Shown in pieces: positions 38,103-47,217 of a DNA stretch of 64,000 nucleotides. The DNA lies in the NCBI GenBank assembly GCA_942492115.1, contig CALODL010000009.1, forward strand, positions 1 through 64,000. Reading direction: 5' to 3'. The notes under the pieces are model-generated. The model saw only the letters and a program-made list of their open reading frames with translations. It ran no database searches and was not told where the DNA came from. A program made the translations under genes and the position numbers. Each line of letters opens with the position of its first letter. Positions within the stretch are counted from its first letter, which is position 1. Origin of the DNA: CALODL01 sp942492115 (GTDB lineage Bacteria > Planctomycetota > Phycisphaerae > UBA1845 > CAIVHJ01).

Positions 38103-41100
38103 TCATGAGCTACGATTCTGACTCTTCCATGAAGACCTTCTCCGAACACCGAACGCCTTCATCAAGAGCAGCCCGAACATCATGGCCACACCTGCCGGCG
38201 CCGAACCGGCACCGCAACAGGCCTCACGAGGCTGATCGCCATCAGGCAACGGAGGCTCCATCTGTGGCTCATCGGGCTCGGCGGGTGCTTCACATGCGTT
38301 GCCGATGCCATTGCCATTGGTGTCGATCTGGCTGCCGTTGGGGACATCCGGGCAATTGTCATTCACATCACAAACACCGTCATTGTCGGCGTCGCGATCG
38401 TTGCGGTCGGTTGGACAGGGGTCGTCACAGTCGAACGTTCCGTCGCGATCCGTATCGATGTCCCGCTCACCGCAGCCACACACGCCCGGCTCGAGTTTGT
38501 TGGGGTCCTGGTCACAGTTGTCCGTGCAATCGGCAACCCCATCCTCATCGGTGTCACGTTCCGACAACCCGCACCCACACTCTCCCGGCGCGGTCTTGCG
38601 GCGATCGTCGGGGCAACCATCGTCACTGTCGCAGACATCATCGCCATCGCTGTCATCGTCACGATCACGGGGGCACGGGTCGCAGACATCGCCGACCCCG
38701 TCGCCATCCCGGTCACGCTGGCTGGCGGCCGGATCATCCTCGACCGTGGCCGGACCGTTGGCCATGTCGACACAGTTGTCACACGCATCACCGACGCCGT
38801 CCCCGTCACCATCGAGCTGATCACCGACTGCGGCGTCTTCCGCCTCGGCAGGACCGTTGGCCATCGCGGGACAATTGTCACACACATCGCCATATCCGTC
38901 GGCATCTCCATCTGACTGGTTACCGACCCCGGCCACGTTAGCCTGCAGCGGACCGTTGGGCATGTCCGGACAGTTGTCGGCGTCGTCGGCAATCCCGTCG
39001 GCGTCGCGATCGCTGCTGCCACCACCTCCAGTCGTACTGCTCTTGCAATCACCGAAAACCTCGACGATGAACTGACAGACCGTCGGTTCAGAATCGCCGC
39101 CCCCGGCCACGCAGGTGACCTGCGTCTGGCCAATCTCGAAGCGTGTGCCTGGCGGCGGCGTACACACGATGCCGCACCCGGGAATGCTGCCCGCCGGCGT
39201 TCGTGGGCCGCACAATCCGTCGTAGCACACGTAGCTCGCCACACAGGAGTTCACGCAGTCCTCATCGGTGGCGCACACACAACTCCCGTCCGGTGGCTGG
39301 CAGTAACCATCGATGCACATCGTGTCCTCAGCACAGGCCACACACTGCGCATCGGATTTGCAGCTGCACGGGTCGTCGCACGCGATGTCACACTCCCCCT
39401 CGGTGCCCATGATGTCGGGAATCGGGTAGTTGATAATTGCTCCGGCCGGCGTCTCGCACGGCACGAACATGTCGCCGCCCGGACACGTGCATGATGATAC
39501 GCAAGCCTGCTCATCCTCGTCACAGTACTCGTCGGGACCACAGGGAGCAGCCCCGGAGACGCAACGGTCTTCGACGCATGCCTCCATACCGTTGCAGTGC
39601 ACGCCATCGTCGCACACATCGTCATCGGTACACGGGACACACCCCGGAATGTCGAATCCCGCACACACTCCCTCCTGACACATTTCGTTCGTCGTACAGG
39701 GATCTTCGTCAGTGCATGGCGTACCATTGTCGACCGGCTGTGCAATGCACGCACCCTCGACACACCCGCCCTCCTCGGCCGTGCAGGGGTTGCCGTCGCT
39801 GCAGATCGTGCCATCCTCGAGTGGTGTTTCGACGCAGATGCTGTCGACACACTCGACCGTGGCGCACGGGTTGCCAGGACAATCATCATCCGATGTACAC
39901 AGGCCGCATCCAGGAATGCCCTCTCCCACACAATCCCCCATGTGACAGGCATCCTCGATGGTGCACTCGTCGCCGTCGTCGCAAGGTGTCCCATCTTCCA
40001 CCGGATCGGCCATGCACATGCCGGCCATGCACACCCCCATGTTGGAGGTGCACGGCAAGGCATCGTCACAGGAGGTGCCGTCCTCGAGTGGCAAGATCAC
40101 GCATACGCCATCTACACAAGAATCGTCGGTACACGGATTGTCGTCTCCACAGTCCTGCGGGCCATCGCAGGGCAGACAATCAGGATTCTCCGTACCGCTG
40201 CATGCGCCCATTTGGCACGCATCATTGTCCGTGCAGGGATCGCCATCGTCGCATGGTGTACCGTCCTCGACGGGTTCACCGACACAGACTCCGTCCATGC
40301 ACGTGCCTTCGGCCGTGGCGCACTGCGCGTCAGCAGTACACGCCGTACCATCCTCAGCCGGCAGCGCGGCGCAGGTGCCGTCATCACACGTGTTGACCGT
40401 GCAACCATCCCCATCGTCGCAGTCCGCATCGTCCGTACATGGGGCGCAACCCGCGATCGGGGTGCCCACGCAAACCCCCACGACACACTGGTCGTCCTCG
40501 GTACACATATCGCCATCGTCGCAATCCGTGCCATCATCGACCGGCTCGGCGACGCACATCCCGGAATCACAGGAGCCTTCTTCGGCCGTGCAGGCGTTTT
40601 CGTCAGCGCACGGCGACCCATCGTCGACCGGTGTTCGCTCGCACACGCCACCAGAGCACACATCGATCGTGCACGGCTCGTCGTCATCACAGTCCGCGTC
40701 ATCGGAGCACGGTTGGCAATCAGGCACCGGCGTTCCGGCGCACTGCGCATCCTGACACACATCATCCGTCGTGCAGGGATCCTCATCGTCGCACGCTGTG
40801 CCGTCCTCCAACGGTTGGGCCACGCACATACCCAATTCGCAACTGCCCTCTTCGACGGTACACGGATTGCCATCGTCACATGGGGAGCCGTCATCAACGG
40901 GCGTACTCGCACACACGCCATCGACACACGCATCGATCGTACACACTTCATCATCGGTGCAGTCATCGTCATCGGAACAGGGCTGGCAGTCAGGCACCGG
41001 CGCTCCAGTGCACTCACCCGCTGTGCAGGCATCGTTGTCCGTACACGGATCCTCATCGTCGCACGGGGTGTCATCCGGGAGGTTCTGGCCCATGCACAGG

Positions 41101-42581
41101 CCGCCCGTGCACATCCCCTCGGCCGTCGTACACGGATTGTCGTCCACGCACGGCGCGCCGTCGTCCAGCGGCGTGCTCACGCATTCGCCCTCAACGCAAG
41201 CATCCACCGTACAGGGCAGCGCGTCATCGCAGTCGGTGTCGTCGTCGCACAGCGTACAATCCGGAACGTCGTCTCCGACACACATACCGTCCTGACATGC
41301 ATCGTCTGCCGTACACGGGTCACCATCGTCACAGGGAGTTCCGTCATCGACCGGCTCGATCACGCAGCTGCCCAGGAGACAGCTGCCCTCCTCAGCCGTA
41401 CACGGGTTGTCGTCATCGCACGGTGACCCGTCTTCGACGGGCACGTATGCGCAGGCGCCCCCGGTACAGGAATCAGAGGTGCAGGCGTTGTCGTCGTCAC
41501 AATCATCATCGCTGACGCATGGCAGACAGTCTTCGACTGGAATGCCTGCACAGGTCCCCGCAGAACAAGCGTCATCGGCCGTGCAGGGGTCGCCGTCATC
41601 GCAGGATGTACCATCCTCGAGTGGCTCGCTTACACAGACCTCGTCCTGACAAGTGCCCTTGGACGTCGTACATGGATTGCCGTCATCACACGGGCTGCCG
41701 TGTTCGAGCGGTGTCGTCATGCACACGCCGTCCACGCACGTATTGAGCGTACAGCTGTTGCCGTCAGCACATTCCCGGTCGTTCTTGCAGATCGCGCAAT
41801 CGGGAATCCGATCGCCGCGACACATGCCATCGTCACGACATCGATCATCCGTGGTGCACACGTCTCCATCATCACACGGCGAATCGATCACGCAACCGAG
41901 CACCAGATTGTCGAGGGCACCCGACTCGACCGTGGTCACGGTTATCAGTACGACCCGCGCGCCGTCGAAATCTTCGTCGGATTCGATTTCAGTGCGTCCT
42001 GCTCCAGGCACCTGGGACGGCACGACTTCGATGAAGGAGACCGTATCAATACCGACACCGCCAGTCGTAATATCACCCGTGAAATTCGCCGGCACGTGGA
42101 CAGTCCGCTGGGCGCCCTTCGAATCCGTGAGGAGGAAGGTCAGCGTAGTGGCCTGGTCGACATCGACGACGTCGATCGACAGTGGCTCGACGCCATCGGG
42201 GTTCGTGAAGGCAAAGAATATCTGACCGGAAAATGCGGTGTCGTCGGGAATATCAAAAACCCCGGGGACGGTCTGCTGAGGATGCATGGCGCTCTGGAGA
42301 ATGAGGACGTTGCCGGAATCGACCAGCAGATCCGCATCCACGACTGGCGGCCGGGCGTTGGGTCCGTTCGGATCGGAGTCGAAGATCGCAGTGCCGAGGT
42401 GCCCTCCGCCGGCGCTGGTCAGATCAAAAATGCGGCCAAACTGCGGAGGTGTGTTGAGGGCCTGGCCATTGACCAGCGGCGTGATGAAATCATCCTCGGT
42501 CTCGAAATCTATGATCCGCTGAGCCTCGGCAAAGCTCACCGTAACCAGCACCAGCATCCCTGCATAGATCAATTTCGGCAT
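38103..42581 (-). CDS. Large Cys/Asp-rich repeat surface protein with thrombospondin type 3 repeats and C-terminal anchor
   Basis: 1492 aa with a signal peptide (about 1-20, cleaved after AEA) and a GGGAGG ribosome site. Residues about 21-230 are a beta-rich domain. Residues 231-980 are Cys-rich repeats of the Dictyostelium CTDC type, organised in a 90-residue super-repeat. After a divergent Cys-rich stretch come thrombospondin type 3-like calcium repeats (DxDxDGxxDxxDNCP) from about 1215 to 1435. The C-terminus has CCGAG, a hydrophobic helix and RRR, resembling the MYXO-CTERM class of cell-surface sorting signals. Long open frames on the opposite strand are by-products of the repeats. Probable role: calcium-binding adhesin or stalk; no catalytic motif. 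Confidence 0.88.
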   Translation of the reverse strand: MPKLIYAGMLVLVTVSFAEAQRIIDFETEDDFITPLVNGQALNTPPQFGRIFDLTSAGGGHLGTAIFDSDPNGPNARPPVVDADLLVDSGNVLILQSAMHPQQTVPGVFDIPDDTAFSGQIFFAFTNPDGVEPLSIDVVDVDQATTLTFLLTDSKGAQRTVHVPANFTGDITTGGVGIDTVSFIEVVPSQVPGAGRTEIESDEDFDGARVVLITVTTVESGALDNLVLGCVIDSPCDDGDVCTTDDRCRDDGMCRGDRIPDCAICKNDRECADGNSCTLNTCVDGVCMTTPLEHGSPCDDGNPCTTSKGTCQDEVCVSEPLEDGTSCDDGDPCTADDACSAGTCAGIPVEDCLPCVSDDDCDDDNACTSDSCTGGACAYVPVEDGSPCDDDNPCTAEEGSCLLGSCVIEPVDDGTPCDDGDPCTADDACQDGMCVGDDVPDCTLCDDDTDCDDALPCTVDACVEGECVSTPLDDGAPCVDDNPCTTAEGMCTGGLCMGQNLPDDTPCDDEDPCTDNDACTAGECTGAPVPDCQPCSDDDDCTDDEVCTIDACVDGVCASTPVDDGSPCDDGNPCTVEEGSCELGMCVAQPLEDGTACDDEDPCTTDDVCQDAQCAGTPVPDCQPCSDDADCDDDEPCTIDVCSGGVCERTPVDDGSPCADENACTAEEGSCDSGMCVAEPVDDGTDCDDGDMCTEDDQCVVGVCVGTPIAGCAPCTDDADCDDGDGCTVNTCDDGTCAALPAEDGTACTADAQCATAEGTCMDGVCVGEPVEDGTPCDDGDPCTDNDACQMGACSGTENPDCLPCDGPQDCGDDNPCTDDSCVDGVCVILPLEDGTSCDDALPCTSNMGVCMAGMCMADPVEDGTPCDDGDECTIEDACHMGDCVGEGIPGCGLCTSDDDCPGNPCATVECVDSICVETPLEDGTICSDGNPCTAEEGGCVEGACIAQPVDNGTPCTDEDPCTTNEMCQEGVCAGFDIPGCVPCTDDDVCDDGVHCNGMEACVEDRCVSGAAPCGPDEYCDEDEQACVSSCTCPGGDMFVPCETPAGAIINYPIPDIMGTEGECDIACDDPCSCKSDAQCVACAEDTMCIDGYCQPPDGSCVCATDEDCVNSCVASYVCYDGLCGPRTPAGSIPGCGIVCTPPPGTRFEIGQTQVTCVAGGGDSEPTVCQFIVEVFGDCKSSTTGGGGSSDRDADGIADDADNCPDMPNGPLQANVAGVGNQSDGDADGYGDVCDNCPAMANGPAEAEDAAVGDQLDGDGDGVGDACDNCVDMANGPATVEDDPAASQRDRDGDGVGDVCDPCPRDRDDDSDGDDVCDSDDGCPDDRRKTAPGECGCGLSERDTDEDGVADCTDNCDQDPNKLEPGVCGCGERDIDTDRDGTFDCDDPCPTDRNDRDADNDGVCDVNDNCPDVPNGSQIDTNGNGIGNACEAPAEPDEPQMEPPLPDGDQPREACCGAGSAPAGVAMMFGLLLMKAFGVRRRSSWKSQNRSS
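39640..41795 (-). repeat. 270-bp in-frame tandem super-repeat (8 copies)
   Basis: Each 90-residue unit has three sub-blocks of about 33, 29 and 28 residues. The first begins xPCxDDxDC and ends TPVDDG, the second contains NPCTxEEGxC, and the third contains DPCTxDxCxxGxC and ends PDC. Eight full units can be counted, flanked by partial ones. Cysteines and aspartates are fixed while other positions vary. Confidence 0.8.
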
Positions 42582-43115
42582 GTTTCGTCCCTCCCAGGAC
42601 CGCAGCTAGAATGTCTGTTGAGCGGTGCGCGCCGTGGCAACGACGCAGCATCAGGCCCGTGCAGAAACGGCAAGGTTTGAACGGATGGCCGGTTCAATGA
42701 ACCATACGGGGCGTGTCGTCCGGCATTCGTTCCTCGGCAAGCGCTTCTGCGCCGGACCGCACTTTGGGTTTCCGCACATGAACCTGCCGCAGTATAAACC
42801 AGCCTGATAAGCACCGACAGCGCAACAAAGACAGTTCCGTGGCACAACTCGACTGTGCAACACACCCTTGTCCATATGCATTGGCTGCCGCGCGACTTAC
42901 CCGAAGGGCACCGCTGACAGAAACAATTAATCACAACAATCGGAACACATACACGCGCGAAGTGACCATCAGGTCACCGCACAACCCCCGTGCAGACTGT
43001 TCATTATAACGGATCATGAAGACAAAGTTGTTGCCCACCGCGCTCGTGCTGAGTAGCATTGAACAACAACAGGTCCGCGATTGACCGAAGACCATGAGTG
43101 CTTTGAGGTACCGTC
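42582..43115. other. Intergenic region upstream of the repeat-protein gene and ribE
   Basis: 534 bp between divergent genes with no convincing gene. On the minus strand TATACT at 42791-42796, inside GGTTTATACTGC, is a candidate -10 for the repeat-protein gene but lacks a good -35. No FMN riboswitch could be recognised before ribE. Confidence 0.5.
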
Positions 43116-43763
43116 GTGTTTACCGGAATCATCGAAACAACAGCATACATCCAGTCGCTCAGTCCGAGCCCCACCGGGCTCACGCTCCTGCTCGAGCACG
43201 AACCGTTCGAACCGCCCATTCGGCACGGCGACAGTATCGCCATCAGTGGTGTGTGTCTCACGGCGACGACACCGCACTCACGGCAATGTTCGTTCGATGT
43301 CATCCCGGAAACGCTGCGTCGTACGATCCTCGGTAGTCTCCAGGTTGGTGATATCGTCAACATCGAACGATCGATGACACCGACCAGCCGCTTCGACGGT
43401 CATTTCGTACAGGGACACGTCGATGCCACGGGGGTCGTGGAGCGGATCGATCGCGATGCCGATGAATATGTCATGTGGATCAGTCACCATGTGGAACTCA
43501 GGCCCCTGATCGTGCCCAAGGGCTCGGTAGCGATCGATGGCGTGTCATTGACCGTCGCTGCCACCTCTGAGTCAAGCTTCAGTGTCGCCCTCATTCCCAC
43601 GACGTTGGAACGAACCTCACTCTCCCGTCTCGAGCCGGGAAGCCGCGTCAATCTGGAAAGCGACATCATGGCCCGCACGGTCAGCCATCAGCTCGGGCTG
43701 ATGCGTGGTGTCAACGGGCCGGAGGATCTCACTGCCGTGCTGCACCGGAGTGGTTTCGCATGA
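43116..43763 (+). CDS. ribE: Riboflavin synthase, alpha subunit type
   Basis: 215 aa from GTG (MFTGIIE is the invariant family start), with GAGG upstream. Two lumazine-binding repeats of about 95 residues are visible, carrying ISGVCLTA and IDGVSLTV respectively, plus the conserved QGHVDATG segment. It joins two 6,7-dimethyl-8-ribityllumazine molecules to riboflavin in the cytoplasm, as a homotrimer in characterised members. Normal length. The stop overlaps the pdxA start as ATGA, so the two cofactor genes are translationally coupled. Confidence 0.95.
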   Translation: MFTGIIETTAYIQSLSPSPTGLTLLLEHEPFEPPIRHGDSIAISGVCLTATTPHSRQCSFDVIPETLRRTILGSLQVGDIVNIERSMTPTSRFDGHFVQGHVDATGVVERIDRDADEYVMWISHHVELRPLIVPKGSVAIDGVSLTVAATSESSFSVALIPTTLERTSLSRLEPGSRVNLESDIMARTVSHQLGLMRGVNGPEDLTAVLHRSGFA

Positions 43764-44791
43764 GTTCATCGAGGAAGCCACTCATTGCACTCAGTATGGG
43801 CGATCCGGCAGGCATCGGAGCGGAAATCATCGTCAAGGCTCTGGCCATCCCAGCCGTCCGCAGCAGCGCCCGCTTCATCATTCACGGCCTGCACGAATTC
43901 CTCGAGTATGCCGCTGATCGCGCCGAAATCACCCCGTTCTGGTTTCGGATCCCACATGACGAACTCGCGGATGTCGAATCTGGGGTCGTGGTCGCGGATT
44001 ATGACGAATATGGCTTACTCTCGCCGTCGATCCATCGGCCCACCGCAGAGTGCGGCCACGCATCGATGCGCTTCCTCACGAATGCCGCGACAGGTGTCCT
44101 GAGTGGTCATGCCGACGCGTTGGTCACCGCGCCGATCCACAAGACCAGCTGGCGCATGGCCGGCTACAAAGTCCCCGGGCATACCGAGTGCCTGGCCAAT
44201 CTCGCACAGGCCAAGCGCGTCGGCATGATGTTCGCTGGCGGTCGCCTGCGGGTCGCCCTGGCCAGCATTCACGAACCATTGTTCTCGCTGCAGAACTCCT
44301 TCACCATCGGCCGAGTCTTTCAACCGATCGAACTGCTGGCCGACACCTTGCGCCGGTGGTTCGACATCGAGCATCCGCGCATCGCTGTCGCCGGTTTGAA
44401 CCCCCATGCCGGCGAGGGCGGCCAGTTCGGGGATGAGGAGACCCGCATCATCGATCCCGCCATGGTCATGGCGCGCGAGAACGGCATCGAAGTCGAAGGC
44501 CCCTTCCCCGCAGACACGCTCTTCGAACAAGCCATACGCGGTCACCGCTATGATGGCATCGTCGCCATGTATCATGACCAGGGCCTCATCCCGGTGAAAA
44601 TGCACGCATTCGATTCGGCAGTGAACCTGACAATGGGACTGCCGATCATCCGCACGAGCCCGTGTCACGGCACGGCCTTCGATATCGTGGGCAAGAACCT
44701 CGCACGCCCGGGCAGCATGATCGCGGCGATTCGCATGGCCATCGAAGTCTCCGCCCTGCAACGGCGCCGCGCGACGGTAGCCCCCCCCTAG
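43760..44791 (+). CDS. pdxA: 4-hydroxythreonine-4-phosphate dehydrogenase
   Basis: 343 aa, normal length. Family signatures: SMGDPAGIGAEI at the N-terminus, VTAPIHK, the metal-ligand GHTE region (KVPGHTECLA), GLNPHAGEGGQFG, and MYHDQGLIPVKM. The enzyme oxidises 4-phosphohydroxy-L-threonine with NAD in the DXP-dependent pyridoxal phosphate pathway. The start overlaps ribE (ATGA). No other pdx gene lies in the window. The 320 bp after it (44792-45113) contain no gene I can support. Confidence 0.96.
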   Translation: MSSSRKPLIALSMGDPAGIGAEIIVKALAIPAVRSSARFIIHGLHEFLEYAADRAEITPFWFRIPHDELADVESGVVVADYDEYGLLSPSIHRPTAECGHASMRFLTNAATGVLSGHADALVTAPIHKTSWRMAGYKVPGHTECLANLAQAKRVGMMFAGGRLRVALASIHEPLFSLQNSFTIGRVFQPIELLADTLRRWFDIEHPRIAVAGLNPHAGEGGQFGDEETRIIDPAMVMARENGIEVEGPFPADTLFEQAIRGHRYDGIVAMYHDQGLIPVKMHAFDSAVNLTMGLPIIRTSPCHGTAFDIVGKNLARPGSMIAAIRMAIEVSALQRRRATVAPP

Positions 44792-45078
44792 GCGCTGTCT
44801 GAATGTCCGCTGGCTGCGATGTTCATGATCTCCGTCCTCCAGGCACCAGGGACCTCACTTCAGCGTATCTGCCGCCATCTTGACCCTGCGACTCTGACAG
44901 CAAGCGCCTGGCTCGTCTCGCCAACCGGTGTTCTCAGACAGAACCTGCGACTCCGTGCGCGGGTATGGTCACTGTTGCGAGCATGCGGATCAGCCGGCAC
45001 CGGGCACCCGCGGAGCTCGCCGTGGCAGTTGCGAGCGCACTCCGCCGGGCCGCGGAGTGTTGGCCATCGATTTGCGCC

Positions 45079-45106
45079 TTGCCGGCAGCGCACAAAGCTG
45101 TAGATT
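45079..45106 (+). promoter_or_regulatory. Candidate promoter for the glycosyltransferase, possibly leaderless
   Basis: TTGCCG (45079-45084), 16-bp spacer, TAGATT (45101-45106). The transcript start would fall at or next to the ATG at 45114. Confidence 0.45.
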
Positions 45107-45113
45107 AGCGCCG

Positions 45114-46196
45114 ATGTCACTTCACATCGTGCATATACTCGATTCGCCGGACGCGCGGGCCGGCCAGATCCACGCCCACCTCCCTGGTCTGGTTGAAGCG
45201 CTTGGCACACTCGACGTCGACTGCGACGTGGTCGTGGCACGTCCCGGCGACCCTCTGACTCGACCGACCCACGGGGGGCCGTCAACGGCCATGAACGACC
45301 TCCTGGACAGAGCCGACATACTTCACGTTCACGGGGTCGCGGCGCTCACCCATCCAGAGGTGAAGGCCCGATTGCACCATGCGGGGCACCGCATGCTCAT
45401 TGCACCACACGGTGATCTACTGCCCAGTCCCTGGCGGCGCCGTGGCCCGCTCACGAAGGTTCTTGACTGGATCAGCGGAACCCGTCGCCGTTACGGTCGC
45501 GCCGCGGCGCTCATCGGCGCGACCCCCGCTGAAATAGAACACCTGCGCGGTGCCCACCTGAATGACCGCGTCGAGCACCTCACCGCTACGGCCACGGCGC
45601 CGCTCGACACGCCGGGGATCGACGCACTCACGACGATCGTCCCGGAAGCGGCTGGGAAACGATGCCTGCTGTACCTCGGCGTTCTGGATCCGGTTGAGGG
45701 CCTCGTTCCGATGCTCAAAGCCTGCGAGCAAGTCGTTCTTGCGGCACCGGAGTGGCACCTGATCATCGCGGGCCATCAACACGGGCGCTGGCTCGGCATG
45801 ATTCGCGCAGCGGTCGAACGCCGCCGCATGACCAATCGGGTCAGCTTCGTCGTGGATCCGACGATCGCTCAACAGGACCTTCTCCTGCGGCAATGCGAGG
45901 TCGTGTGCCAACCCAGCCTGCTCGACGTCACTCCGTTCAGCGGTCTTGCGGGCATGCTGTATGGCAAACCATGTGTCGTGTCTGAACGCTGCCAGTGGTC
46001 CGAGTTCGATCCCGCATGTGGATGGCAGGTCCGCCCACAGCGCGAGGCGCTGGCCGAAGCCCTGATGACGGTCGTCAGCCTGGACGCTGCGGTGCTGTGC
46101 AAGATGGGGACTGCCGGTCGGGCCTGGGCCGCCAGTCGAACATGGGCCTCATTCGCTCCCCGCTACAAGGAGCTCTATGCTTCCGTAGCACGATGA
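45114..46196 (+). CDS. Glycosyltransferase, GT-B fold (family 4-like)
   Basis: 360 aa from the ATG at 45114; there is no ribosome site but a -10-like element lies 7 bp upstream. The N-terminal half has the MSLHIVHILDS strand, a DILHVHG motif and IAPHGDLLPSPW, typical of GT4-like enzymes acting on cell-envelope glycans. The C-terminal nucleotide-sugar domain contains LYLGVLDPVEGL and PSLLDVTPFSGLAGMLYGKP, the position of the family's E-x7-E motif, here with D and no clear second acid. The next gene is a Kdo-kinase-like protein 34 bp later, suggesting lipopolysaccharide core assembly. Confidence 0.85.
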   Translation: MSLHIVHILDSPDARAGQIHAHLPGLVEALGTLDVDCDVVVARPGDPLTRPTHGGPSTAMNDLLDRADILHVHGVAALTHPEVKARLHHAGHRMLIAPHGDLLPSPWRRRGPLTKVLDWISGTRRRYGRAAALIGATPAEIEHLRGAHLNDRVEHLTATATAPLDTPGIDALTTIVPEAAGKRCLLYLGVLDPVEGLVPMLKACEQVVLAAPEWHLIIAGHQHGRWLGMIRAAVERRRMTNRVSFVVDPTIAQQDLLLRQCEVVCQPSLLDVTPFSGLAGMLYGKPCVVSERCQWSEFDPACGWQVRPQREALAEALMTVVSLDAAVLCKMGTAGRAWAASRTWASFAPRYKELYASVAR

Positions 46197-46230
46197 CTAC
46201 GCATTCCGGTCAGTTCGGCGGTTCGAATCT

Positions 46231-47211
46231 ATGGTTGTCACGTCATCTTCATCTGCAACCGTAGCCCCGGCTACGCCCAATGTCCTGCGCTGCAGGACAT
46301 CGCGCAGCCTCGCGTACGCAGGTGCACGCCTCCACGTCGATCGCTTCGATGGGGGGTGGCGTGGCGTCGTGGTGCTCGAGGCGCCGGGAGAGGATGCCCG
46401 AACCGTTGATGAGTGGCGCGCAGCCTGCATTCCGCTCACCGCCGCAACGCTGCCGATAGCCGGGGCCGCCCGCGTACTCAAAGACGGCCTGCATGGTCAG
46501 GTCGTTCAGACCCAACTGACGCTGGCCCGCACGGCGCTCGACGTCGTGTGCAAATCGAGTTATCCCGCATCGTTGACCAAGCAGCTGGGCACCGCCTGGC
46601 GCGGCCCCAAAGAGTATCGAGAGTTCTGGCTTGGTCACCGGCTGCGGCACGTCGGAATTCGAACCCCCGTGCCACTCGCCTGCCTGTGGCGCCCGATCCG
46701 TCCTGCGGGCTTCACCGCACGCATCGTCACCCGCCTGCTACCTGACGCATGTGGCCTCGATGAAGTCGCAGTACGTCTGGCCGCGCCGACCTGTTCACCG
46801 GCTACACGGCGACGTGAGGTGAGTCATCTGGCCAAAGAACTGGGAGACGCGCTGCGCAAGCTCGGTGGCAGCGCCCTGTTCCACCGTGATCTCAAGGCCA
46901 GCAATGTGATGATTCGTGGCGCGCACGACCAGGTCGAAGCCTGGCTCATCGACCCGGATGGAGTTGCGTCCGAGCGGATGCCCTGCGGTCCCGGGTATCG
47001 CCGCAGCGTCGCCCGGTTGGCCAGCAGCCTGCTGACCTATCCGCGCGTGGGCATGGTGGATCTGCGACGCGGGCTCGGCGCATTACTCGACGCGAAGCAG
47101 AGCACAGACTGGCGGAGCCACTGGCGTGAGTTCGAAGGGGAAATCAAGCGGCTGCAGGCGCGCAAGAGCGGCCGTAAGAACGCCGACAAGCTCGCCAGCT
47201 ATGACGGGTGA
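46231..47211 (+). CDS. Lipopolysaccharide kinase (Kdo/WaaP family)-like protein
   Basis: 326 aa. The protein-kinase-like fold is marked by a conserved lysine region (ALDVVCKSSYP), the catalytic loop FHRDLKASNVMI (HRD, Asp and Asn) and LIDPDGV, which replaces DFG as in the Kdo kinase/InaA family. Family members phosphorylate inner-core sugars of lipopolysaccharide using ATP at the cytoplasmic membrane. It follows the glycosyltransferase closely and converges, only 6 bp apart, on the CvpA-like gene. Substrate assignment to lipid A-core is inference. Confidence 0.87.
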   Translation: MVVTSSSSATVAPATPNVLRCRTSRSLAYAGARLHVDRFDGGWRGVVVLEAPGEDARTVDEWRAACIPLTAATLPIAGAARVLKDGLHGQVVQTQLTLARTALDVVCKSSYPASLTKQLGTAWRGPKEYREFWLGHRLRHVGIRTPVPLACLWRPIRPAGFTARIVTRLLPDACGLDEVAVRLAAPTCSPATRRREVSHLAKELGDALRKLGGSALFHRDLKASNVMIRGAHDQVEAWLIDPDGVASERMPCGPGYRRSVARLASSLLTYPRVGMVDLRRGLGALLDAKQSTDWRSHWREFEGEIKRLQARKSGRKNADKLASYDG

Positions 47212-47217
47212 CGGCGC

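Noticed and set aside
38060..41426. Several long plus-strand frames, one of 609 codons
   Set aside because: They mirror the 270-bp repeats of the Cys/Asp-rich gene and encode low-complexity Arg/His/Thr-rich sequence.
39640..41795. Tandem repeats as a CRISPR array
   Set aside because: Units are about 270 bp, in frame, diverged and code for Cys-rich protein; there are no short identical repeats with unique spacers and no cas genes.
42900..43115. FMN riboswitch before riboflavin synthase
   Set aside because: The conserved AGGGG...GCGGGGTG and CCC...CGGCGG elements could not be found.
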